NCBI GenBank assembly: GCA_937981305.1
Contig: CALJPB010000250.1
Span: 1-6,944 of the forward strand
DNA from: an uncultured Selenomonas sp.
GTDB taxonomy: Bacteria > Bacillota > Negativicutes > Selenomonadales > Selenomonadaceae
Direction: 5' to 3'
Length of the DNA: 6,944 nucleotides
A model generated the notes under the pieces. It made no database searches, was not told the DNA's origin, and was given only the letters and a program-made list of their open reading frames with translations. Both the position numbers and the translations under genes were made by a program. Every line of letters begins with the position of its first letter. The first letter of the stretch is position 1. This document shows positions 1 to 5,431 of the stretch, in pieces.

Positions 1-385
1 TTCCTTCACCTCCCTTCAGTGCAGAAAGTTTCGCTTCGATTGCCGCGATGCGCTCCCCCTGGAGTGCGAGGCGGGCTTCCTGCGCCGCCATTGCCTCGAA
101 TGCGGCGAGACGTTCCTCATCGACGGGCGGCGTAGCGGATTCCGGCTCGACATGAGGAGCGGGCGGGGCAGAGACGGGCTTGCCCGTCTTTGGGTCGCGG
201 ATGTAGCCCGTGCCGTTATCCCCTGCACCGCGCCACCCTGCGTAATATGCAAAATCTTCTTCGCTGATCGCAATGTATCCCTGTGCGATATAATTCTGCC
301 GAGTTTCTTCATTGCGATAATGAACGCCATCAAGCACAGTAGCTTGTCGGCATCCATTCCTGTCAAATTTTGATAGCATTTCCAT
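1..385 (-). CDS. Small phage tail-region protein, XkdW/XkdX position (3' end cut by window edge)
   Basis: The ATG at 385 opens a frame that stays open for 128 codons to the window edge. GGAGGAG at 400-394 lies 8 nt upstream, just after the stop of the preceding fibre gene, and decides this start. A second ATG two codons in (379) is less well spaced. The N-terminal ~60 residues are rich in Tyr, Asp and Glu (YIAISEEDFAYYAGWRG), followed by GTGYIRDPKTGKPVSAP, a Pro-rich linker (about 72-88) and an Ala/Glu/Leu/Arg-rich helix (about 89-124) that looks like a short coiled coil. The C-terminus must be close, because the last visible bases (GGGAGGTGAAGG) already resemble the next ribosome binding site. 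Small proteins of this kind commonly follow tail fibre genes in PBSX-like modules; their role is unknown. I do not recognise a specific family. A fibre accessory or trimer-stabilising role is only inference from position and the predicted coiled coil. Confidence 0.78.
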   Translation of the reverse strand, partial: MEMLSKFDRNGCRQATVLDGVHYRNEETRQNYIAQGYIAISEEDFAYYAGWRGAGDNGTGYIRDPKTGKPVSAPPAPHVEPESATPPVDEERLAAFEAMAAQEARLALQGERIAAIEAKLSALKGGEG

Positions 386-393
386 GGACACAT

Positions 394-400
394 CTCCTCC
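394..400 (-). promoter_or_regulatory. Ribosome binding site for the small gene at 385
   Basis: GGAGGAG directly follows the TAA stop (403-401) of the fibre-tip gene and sits 8 nt before the ATG at 385. It selects the 385 frame over a competing ATG at 393-391 in another frame. That frame gives a basic, low-complexity translation and runs back through the fibre gene, so it is not credible. Confidence 0.75.
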
Positions 401-916
401 TTAAAAGCCAATTGCGAGATACGTAAACGCACCGATTCCTTGGGTATAACTATACGTACGGAATTTCTCATTTGTAGTGTAATCATACCCGATGACAAAA
501 AAACCTATTTCGTTTTGGGGTGGAACATCCGCCCCGATAAATTCATCTATCGGAATGATGATTGACGACCGCTTGAACGATATCGGATAAACGATCTCCT
601 TGTATTTTTCGCCGTTTTTCCAGTTCTCCTCGCCCCACTGAACGATCAGCCCTCCAAACAATTCCCCGAAACAGATGTATCCGGCTTTGCTGTGACCAAT
701 GTTGATCCGCATCCCCGTTGCTTCAAGCGCACTTTTCAAAAGTCTGGTGAGATTCTGTTTCACCCACCCGACCGTTGCGGGCTGTGCGTCTTCCCCTCCG
801 CCGCCGATGACTTCCAGTGTCTTTACGGCGATCTTCTCGAAAAAGCCGCCCGCCCATCTGTTGCCCGACGTTCCGAGCGTGCTGCTCTGTGTCGGCGGTA
901 CAAAATTTCCTGCCAT
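401..916 (-). CDS. Tail fibre / receptor-binding tip protein with gp53-like C-terminal domain
   Basis: This 171-residue protein is probably the distal host-recognition part of the tail fibre. The N-terminus (10-40) carries the pattern SSTLGTSGNRW...FFEKIAVKTL, typical of the region that leads into phage fibre shafts, followed by a Gly-rich hinge (IGGGG, 37-41). A short helical stretch (48-67) follows. From about 80 to the end it resembles the gp53-like fibre C-terminal domain: GGLIVQWGE at 88-96, YPISF at 110-114 and the closing TYLAIGF at 165-171. The ATG at 916 is preceded by AGGAAAGGA. The gene lies 20 nt after the DUF3751 fibre gene and 15 nt before the small downstream gene. The C-terminal half is AT-richer (about 43% GC by hand count over 401-660) than the N-terminal half (about 55%), which suggests an exchanged tip. 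The family call rests on motif recognition, and the receptor is unknown. Confidence 0.82.
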   Translation of the reverse strand: MAGNFVPPTQSSTLGTSGNRWAGGFFEKIAVKTLEVIGGGGEDAQPATVGWVKQNLTRLLKSALEATGMRINIGHSKAGYICFGELFGGLIVQWGEENWKNGEKYKEIVYPISFKRSSIIIPIDEFIGADVPPQNEIGFFVIGYDYTTNEKFRTYSYTQGIGAFTYLAIGF

Positions 917-936
917 GTTTCATCTTCCTTTCCTGT

Positions 937-1782
937 TTACGAAAGCGTAAAATCCCCATCGGGGAGCATCCTGAACTGTTGCGTGTAAAATGTATCGGGG
1001 GCGAGAGAGATGTCCTCGCCCATAATCGCAAACTTCACGCCGACTTTCGGCTCTGTGAGGTCAGCGGACATCGTAACGTCCCCATCGTTGTTGCGCACAA
1101 ACAAATCCCTGCCGCGTGCTACGCCCTCGATGACGTGGAATCCGGCAGAACCATCAGTGTAGGCCTGCCCAAGCACAGCTCCCCGATAGTCCTTGTAGTT
1201 GGTCTGCGTCGCCCCTCCCTGCGTGCAAAAGAGCAGGAGGTTCGTGTGCATTGTCGGGTCATACAGTACGTCTCCGTACTGATACGCTGTCCCGCGTTTG
1301 ATGAGCCGCGCCCCGCGTGCAAGCATCTCTGTGTTGACCAGTCCCGCAGGGTCGATCTTCACAGTGATATTCGCTGCATTCGCAACGGCGATGTTCATTG
1401 CGTAGGTCGCACTCTGTCTGAGTGCCGCCGATGCGGGCGGAACGAAGTCGGGAGCACTGTCAAGGGAGATCATATAAAGGATTTCACCCCGCTGTGGGTC
1501 TTTGGCAAAAAGCCCCCACTCGCGCGCATAAAATCCCGCCGAGACATTGGACGATGAGATGACCCCTGTCACGGTACACATGCCGTCTTTCGCGGTAATG
1601 CTGCTGATCCCGAAGACGGCTTTCGGGCCGACGAGGTCGGTCATGGGATCGACGCTTGCAATATTCTCCGTACCGTCTCCAAGCTTGATCTTTGTCAGTT
1701 CAAGTTTGCATTGTCCCGCCTCGACTTTGATTTGCAGGTCGCGCCCAACGCTCGTGAGCTGTCCGCCTGTCCAGTTTGCCAT
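937..1782 (-). CDS. DUF3751-type tail-collar fibre protein (XkdV position)
   Basis: This 281-residue protein is a tail fibre whose N-terminal ~150 residues match the phage tail-collar fibre domain (DUF3751). The signs are MANWTGGQLTSVGRDLQIKV at the start, the LxLTKIKLGDG motif at 28-37, GFYAREWGLFA at 83-93 and a hydrophobic AMNIAVANAANITVKID strand at 128-144. In this family the domain anchors the fibre to the baseplate. Residues ~156-220 form a second module (RGTAYQYGDVL at 163-173, LLLFCTQGG at 182-190, TDGSAGFHV at 209-217) of the kind found in fibre shafts. The rest looks beta-rich. The start has AAAGGAG 5 nt upstream, and the gene follows the YmfQ gene by 12 nt. At 281 residues it is short for a complete fibre, so the next gene probably supplies the tip. 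I see no collagen-like or chaperone domain. Confidence 0.9.
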   Translation of the reverse strand: MANWTGGQLTSVGRDLQIKVEAGQCKLELTKIKLGDGTENIASVDPMTDLVGPKAVFGISSITAKDGMCTVTGVISSSNVSAGFYAREWGLFAKDPQRGEILYMISLDSAPDFVPPASAALRQSATYAMNIAVANAANITVKIDPAGLVNTEMLARGARLIKRGTAYQYGDVLYDPTMHTNLLLFCTQGGATQTNYKDYRGAVLGQAYTDGSAGFHVIEGVARGRDLFVRNNDGDVTMSADLTEPKVGVKFAIMGEDISLAPDTFYTQQFRMLPDGDFTLS

Positions 1783-1794
1783 ACTTACTCCTTT

Positions 1795-2598
1795 CTAGGT
1801 CTGTGTGACCTCAAGAACTTTGTGCGTGCTTCCAACACCGCCCACATAGAACACCCCCTTTGTTGAAGTCTCGTGCGCCATCTGTGGGTAAACCTCAAGA
1901 ACTTTGTGTGTGCTTCCGACACCGCCCGCATAGAACACGATACTTGCCTTCGCGTCCCTCGCAGTGTCGGGATAGACCTCGTACGTCGTGTGAGTGGAGG
2001 CTGCTGCGCCGATATAGTGACGTGCTGATGTCTGTGCATCCGTGATCTGTGCCGGGCGTATCTCGTAGGTTGTGTGGATAGAAGGGGCGGCGGCGTAATG
2101 GAGCGTTGATTGCGCATGATCCTTCTCAAAATGCAGATCATACAAGAGATGTGCAGGGACAGCCGCCTCAAGTGCCTCCTCCAATTGTTCCCGCCACAGG
2201 ATAATCGAGGGGAAATGAAGCCGAAAGCACCCGGGCGCTACATCTTCCTCAATGTACGCATCGCCGCCTTTCGTGAAGGTATTGACAAGCAGCCCGATAC
2301 GGCGTTTCGTTGCCGGCTGTCGTCCGAGCATTTTTGCCTTGACAAGCGTGCGCCGCAGTTCAATGCTTGCGTCGTACGGTGGATTGGTTTGGTAGACCTC
2401 CTCCCATGAGGGCAGCCCCCATGTTGCAGTCTCAATAAAAAACTGCTTCGTGATCTCCGGCAAAAGCAGTCGATACCGCTCATGTTCTGCCGAAAGCGTA
2501 TCCTGCACGTCATTAAAAGACATATCCCCTGCCAAAAACTTTGGCAGATAACGCATTACATTGACTTTTTCGAGACGGAGGAAGTGAAAATCAGCCAT
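1795..2598 (-). CDS. YmfQ/DUF2313-family baseplate protein (XkdU/gp48-like) with C-terminal 28-residue repeats
   Basis: Residues 1-160 of this 267-residue protein fit the YmfQ (DUF2313) tail proteins, which join baseplate J to the fibres in Mu-like and PBSX-like baseplates. Visible landmarks are VMRYLPKFL at 14-22, AEHERYRLLLPEITKQFF at 37-54, ETATWGLPSWEE at 56-67 and the basic LRRTLVKAKMLGR at 81-93. Residues ~164-267 are four tandem 28-residue repeats, outside the core family domain. I chose the ATG at 2598 (MADFHF), because GGGAGGG lies about 8 nt upstream and its 8-nt overlap with the baseplate J stop matches the overlap one gene earlier. A start at 2661 would add 21 residues, many Cys, Arg and His, from a stretch lying inside the baseplate J gene. 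The protein ends 12 nt before the DUF3751 fibre. The family call is confident; the role of the repeats is not known. Confidence 0.9.
   Translation of the reverse strand: MADFHFLRLEKVNVMRYLPKFLAGDMSFNDVQDTLSAEHERYRLLLPEITKQFFIETATWGLPSWEEVYQTNPPYDASIELRRTLVKAKMLGRQPATKRRIGLLVNTFTKGGDAYIEEDVAPGCFRLHFPSIILWREQLEEALEAAVPAHLLYDLHFEKDHAQSTLHYAAAPSIHTTYEIRPAQITDAQTSARHYIGAAASTHTTYEVYPDTARDAKASIVFYAGGVGSTHKVLEVYPQMAHETSTKGVFYVGGVGSTHKVLEVTQT
1798..2109 (-). repeat. Four in-frame tandem repeats of 84 bp (28 codons)
   Basis: The 3' end of the YmfQ gene repeats with an exact 84-bp period. The conserved protein unit is roughly (H/F)Y-x-(A/G)-small-x-x-S-(I/T)-H-(T/K)-x-(Y/L)-E-(I/V), with E(I/V) starting at residues 179, 207, 235 and 263. 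The two copies nearest the stop are nearly identical in DNA: 1809-1854 against 1893-1938 shows three mismatches in 46 bases. The two upstream copies are more diverged. The last copy stops shortly after the conserved LEV, so the array ends with the protein. The pattern fits serial in-frame duplication, with the 3'-most copies most recent. Confidence 0.9.
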
Positions 2599-3625
2599 GC
2601 AGCACCACCCTCCCGAGTGCGGGCAGCTCCTCGTTCGTAAGTGATATGTTCGCTGCTGCACCGTTCAGCGTGAGGCTGTCATAATCCTGTGCCGCACCGC
2701 TTTGCAGCAGGAGCGCACCGATCTTAGCGATACTCACATAGCTGTCCTTCCCAAGTCCCGACCGCGCAATCTCCCGAAAGTATCGCTGCACTGTCTGTTT
2801 GAAATCGTCCACGTTCGGCTGTCCGCGAACCCGCACCTCAATATTGACGGTCTTGATGGTTGCAGATACGACCGTCACAATGGCGTTGATCGGATTCTGT
2901 TCAGCAATACGGTCATAGACTTTCTTGATGAGAGACTCGCTCACCGTCGTATAATTTGCATCACTGACAATGATCTTGACCGTGTTCGCTCCGTTCCACG
3001 CACGGATGCAGCTCGCCGCGCCGATGCCCGGAACCGATGTCGCCCACTCGATATAGTGTCGCTTGTTGCCCGATGCACCGGGATAGCGCACGTGCTCAAG
3101 ATAGCGGTCGCGCAGTGCCTCATCTTCCTCCTCGTCATATCCGCCCTGCATCGCCGCCTCATTCATGACACCACTGATGCCAGGGATGGAGAAGGGGCTT
3201 TTCGTAATTGTACGGGCAGGTACATTGCCGAGTGCCCCCGCATCGACGGCTTCAATCTCGATTTTGCCGGAGGAGGCAATTACAGAATCGGCGGTTGAGA
3301 CAAAACGGATTCCGCCCTCTGTTGCGAAGAGACTGCCCTTTCGAATGAGCCCGCTGCCTGTTACCGTCAAAATGCCATGCGCCTTGACGGCCTTCTTGCG
3401 AAACACACCAGATTCCGCAGCTTTCATCGTCAGGTATTCATCGGTCGCCGTCGTTCCGAAGCTCTGCCGATATGCCTCCTCAAGCTCTACCTCTACTTTA
3501 CCGAACTCGATTGAATTGGACGCCAACACATCATATTCGAACGTCCCCTCGATCTTGCTTGCAGGTGTCTTGCTGCGCTCTTGCAGATCACGCAGAATGG
3601 CTGTCTGCTCCCTTGCCCTATACAT
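2591..3625 (-). CDS. Baseplate J-like protein (XkdT / Mu gp47-like wedge protein)
   Basis: This 344-residue wedge component of the contractile baseplate matches the Baseplate_J family at near-normal length. An N-terminal helical part (about 1-75) contains FEYDVLASNSIEFG at 29-42. A beta-rich part follows, with HGILTVTGSGLIRKGSLFAT at 83-102 and the family sequence AVDAGALGNVPA at 126-137. The classic signature then appears: GGYDEEEDEALRDRYLEHVR at 161-180, GASGNKRHYIEWATSVPGIG at 183-202 and AWNGANTVKIIV at 209-220. The C-terminal part (about 255-344) has EVRVRGQPNVDDFKQTV, the region that contacts the next wedge protein in this family. GGAGGTGG precedes the ATG at 3625. The gene overlaps the DUF2634 gene by 8 nt (ATGTATAG) and the YmfQ gene by 8 nt (ATGGCTGA), which suggests translational coupling on both sides. 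Confidence 0.97.
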   Translation of the reverse strand: MYRAREQTAILRDLQERSKTPASKIEGTFEYDVLASNSIEFGKVEVELEEAYRQSFGTTATDEYLTMKAAESGVFRKKAVKAHGILTVTGSGLIRKGSLFATEGGIRFVSTADSVIASSGKIEIEAVDAGALGNVPARTITKSPFSIPGISGVMNEAAMQGGYDEEEDEALRDRYLEHVRYPGASGNKRHYIEWATSVPGIGAASCIRAWNGANTVKIIVSDANYTTVSESLIKKVYDRIAEQNPINAIVTVVSATIKTVNIEVRVRGQPNVDDFKQTVQRYFREIARSGLGKDSYVSIAKIGALLLQSGAAQDYDSLTLNGAAANISLTNEELPALGRVVLHG

Positions 3626-4046
3626 TGATCTCCACCTCCCCGTATACCGTTGTCAGCGTAATGCGCAGCCGTACCAGCTCCGCACGGTTTTCCGGCGTGG
3701 TGGAAAAACTGTCAATGCTCTTGATGTACGGATTTACCATTAGGCACTCTGTAATCACACGCCGCAATTCCGAATAGCGTTCTTGTACGCCCATGACCTT
3801 GCCAATAAAGGGCTTCAGTTCAATGCCGTACTGCCACGAATACGCGAGATATTCAAAACGCTCCGTCTTGAGTGCCTTGTAAACCCACACCTCAAGCGCG
3901 GGATTCCCAGTCAAAAGAATGTGCCGCCCATTCACGTCATAGAGGAAGCAATCACGCTCGAAGTCCCATGCGTATTCCTGAAAGAGCGGCAGATCACCCG
4001 CCACAATATCACGCATCGCACCGATAAAAGGAAATTCACTGCTCAT
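3618..4046 (-). CDS. DUF2634 baseplate protein (XkdS-like, gp25/gpW-like wedge)
   Basis: This 142-residue protein matches the DUF2634 family, the PBSX XkdS counterpart of the gp25/gpW-type wedge proteins that help nucleate the contractile sheath at the baseplate. The strongest signature is ALEVWVYKALKTERFEYLAY (residues 50-69) followed by SWQYGIELKPFIGK (70-83). A helix with ERYSELRRVITECLMVNPYI comes next (89-108), then the end strand LRITLTTVYGEVEINV (127-142). The length is normal. Its ATG overlaps the stop of the DUF2577 gene as ATGA. The upstream sequence has only a weak Shine-Dalgarno (GGTG), so translation probably depends on coupling to the gene before it. It overlaps the baseplate J gene by 8 nt. 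Confidence 0.92.
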   Translation of the reverse strand: MSSEFPFIGAMRDIVAGDLPLFQEYAWDFERDCFLYDVNGRHILLTGNPALEVWVYKALKTERFEYLAYSWQYGIELKPFIGKVMGVQERYSELRRVITECLMVNPYIKSIDSFSTTPENRAELVRLRITLTTVYGEVEINV

Positions 4047-4435
4047 AATTTCACCAACTTACTCTCGATGATAAAGAGCTGCCCGCCTTTCTGCGGATAG
4101 ACACTCACGATGTCGCCGGGCTTTAGCGTATCCGTCCACGTCTCATCGTTGTCGATGGGGTGATTGTGTGACGCATACATGGCAAGACCGCCGCCACCGC
4201 CGCGAAAACTCGTCTCGCCGACAATATGACGCGTATGCCCCGGCAGCCAATACTCATTTAGATAGAGCTTGTCGGGCGTGAGTATAATGCCGTTCCATTC
4301 GACGGAAAGTGCAGGTGGCGGCGTCAGCACCTTGCCCGTGCTTGGGAGGGGCGGTATATGATCCTCTGCAATATCATGCTGGATCTCCAGCATCTTGCTC
4401 ACGGAGTTCTCCGCGCTTGGAATGACCTCTGCCAC
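4043..4435 (-). CDS. DUF2577 family protein (XkdR-like), probable GTG start
   Basis: This 130-residue protein (from the GTG at 4435) begins VAEVIPSAENSVSKMLEIQHD and continues with VEWNGIILTPDKLYL, a Gly-rich loop (RGGGGGLAMY), ASHNHPIDNDETW, and the closing LKPGDIVSVYPQKGGQLFII. The LxxGDxVxxxxxxGGQxxII ending is the hallmark of DUF2577/XkdR proteins, small baseplate or tail-hub parts next to the XkdQ-like hub. The frame is also open upstream to an ATG at 4495. That extension is an almost pure Arg/Lys run, produced by reading the Glu/Lys-rich tail of the hub gene one base out of frame, and it has no ribosome binding site. The GTG has AAGGAGG 11 nt upstream. The gene overlaps the hub gene by 62 nt and the DUF2634 gene by 4 nt. 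The ATG at 4393 is a later alternative, but it would discard a plausible helix. Confidence 0.82.
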   Translation of the reverse strand: MAEVIPSAENSVSKMLEIQHDIAEDHIPPLPSTGKVLTPPPALSVEWNGIILTPDKLYLNEYWLPGHTRHIVGETSFRGGGGGLAMYASHNHPIDNDETWTDTLKPGDIVSVYPQKGGQLFIIESKLVKL

Positions 4436-5423
4436 GGCGTTTCTTTCCTCCTTCCGTCTCTTCCTCTTCTTTCTCTTTTTCGGTCTCCTCCTCATTCATG
4501 ACGTTTTCAAACTCGAGTTCAAGCTTCATCTCATGTTTGCCGTCCACAAATGTGTGCGTGTCGGACTTGACCCAGAACTGCCCCTTGAAAAGGCTGTCCC
4601 TCACGATGATGGAGTAGGACGACTTTACGCGGTAGTCGCCGAGCGCCGTGATATACCCCGACCGCTCCGGCTTTGTGAGCAGGGCTTTCGCCTCGGTCTG
4701 CGTGTCCTTGTTCGGGTCGGTTTTGTAGACCTCCTGAAACATGGAGTATTTTTTGATATGCTCGTCATTCTTCACATAGTCGACACGGTTGCCCTCCTCG
4801 TCCACCACAAGTACCTGATCGACGAGCTGTTCAATGCTCTCCTTGTAGGTGCTCTCCTCCATATTACGCGCGGAATCTGCGGTGTAGCCCTCGATGAGCG
4901 TCCCCTTCTCCACGATGTCAAGTTTTGAGCCGTTCATGACAGGGTGATACTTCTTGCCCGTCACCTTCGCCGCCTCGGTGTACGCCCCCATAATCGTTTG
5001 ATAGCCCGTCTTGGCATTCGCGATAAAGGATACCTGCACGCCCGTCTCCGCGATGTCGCCGATGAGGACGCCGAGTTCCGCGCAGAGCTGCCGCGTGATG
5101 TCCTCGGCAGTGATATGGTCAAACTTACGTGTTGTCTTGCTTCGTGCAAGAACAATCAAATGGTCAAATGCCGTGACACGCACCGTAGCCTTTGCACGGT
5201 CGCGCTCGAGCGCATAGATATTGCCCTCAAAAACGAGATTTCCCGTATCATCGTAGCCATAGCAGGTGTAGCCGTTGTCCACGTCAATCACAGGGACATT
5301 CGGATCGCGGTCATCCTGCACAAAGGAAAACTCGAGCTTGCGCGCGACGTTCAGCCGCGATCCCGACCATGTGCACGATGTGAGCAGATGAGAGATGTCC
5401 GTCTGCATGATCTTGACCTTCAT
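4374..5423 (-). CDS. XkdQ/YqbQ-like tail hub protein (gpD / gp27 / VgrG-like)
   Basis: This 349-residue protein resembles the XkdQ/YqbQ family, the tail hub that sits under the tube and is structurally related to gpD of P2, gp27 of T4 and the VgrG N-terminal region. Matching features are an N-terminal strand region (WSGSRLNVARKLEFSFVQDD, 19-38), a VFEGNIYALERD strand pair (64-75), VRVTAFDHLIVLARSK (81-96), ITAEDITRQLCAELG (104-118) and the late WVKSDTHTF...MKLELEFENVMN (284-310). The 40-residue C-terminus (310-349) is low complexity: a Glu/Lys run (NEEETEKEKEEEE), then basic and polar residues. It overlaps the DUF2577 start by 62 nt. The ATG at 5423 has AGGAGG only about 4 nt away, overlapping the TAG of the XkdP-like gene 8 nt upstream. 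I see no catalytic domain, so any cell-wall lytic activity must be encoded elsewhere. Confidence 0.9.
   Translation of the reverse strand: MKVKIMQTDISHLLTSCTWSGSRLNVARKLEFSFVQDDRDPNVPVIDVDNGYTCYGYDDTGNLVFEGNIYALERDRAKATVRVTAFDHLIVLARSKTTRKFDHITAEDITRQLCAELGVLIGDIAETGVQVSFIANAKTGYQTIMGAYTEAAKVTGKKYHPVMNGSKLDIVEKGTLIEGYTADSARNMEESTYKESIEQLVDQVLVVDEEGNRVDYVKNDEHIKKYSMFQEVYKTDPNKDTQTEAKALLTKPERSGYITALGDYRVKSSYSIIVRDSLFKGQFWVKSDTHTFVDGKHEMKLELEFENVMNEEETEKEKEEEETEGGKKRRGRGHSKRGELREQDAGDPA
4436..4453 (-). promoter_or_regulatory. Ribosome binding site deciding the GTG start of the DUF2577 gene
   Basis: AAGGAGG at 4453-4447 is followed by an 11-nt spacer and GTG at 4435-4433, all inside the hub coding sequence. 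The spacer is slightly long. The surrounding stretch (about 4495-4440, minus strand) is almost pure purine and holds several GAGGA or GGAGG elements. The exact site is therefore less certain than the choice of start. Confidence 0.6.
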
Positions 5424-5431
5424 ACGCCCTC

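Noticed and set aside
172..189. Perfect 8-bp inverted repeat AGACGGGC / GCCCGTCT
   Set aside because: The two arms are only 2 nt apart, no T run follows in the sense direction, and the sequence codes KTGKPVS inside the small gene. It is most likely a coding coincidence.
16..498. A 160-codon minus-strand open frame across the small gene and the fibre end
   Set aside because: It runs out of frame through the gp53-like fibre C-terminus and the small gene at 385. Its product is basic and Ser/Arg-rich without any recognisable pattern. The frame starting at 385 has the ribosome binding site and a sensible protein.
817..1557. A 246-codon plus-strand open frame opposite the DUF3751 fibre
   Set aside because: The minus-strand frame encodes a recognisable fibre domain with proper start and spacing. 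The plus-strand product is Arg/Cys/His-rich, as expected from antisense reading of GC-rich coding DNA.
401..1782. Diversity-generating retroelement or phase-variable fibre cassette
   Set aside because: I saw no template or variable repeat pair, no reverse transcriptase, no invertase and no inverted repeats flanking the fibre tip. The composition step alone does not support such a system.
2599..2661. Upstream start for the YmfQ protein adding 21 residues
   Set aside because: The added residues are Cys/Arg/His-rich and come from DNA already coding for the end of baseplate J. The ATG at 2598 has GGGAGGG and the 8-nt overlap typical of this operon.
4374..4495. Possible programmed frameshift joining the hub to the DUF2577 protein
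   Set aside because: Moving from the hub frame to the second frame needs +1. I see no X-XXY-YYZ heptamer in the hub frame at the A-rich stretch. A separate GTG with AAGGAGG explains the second gene more simply.
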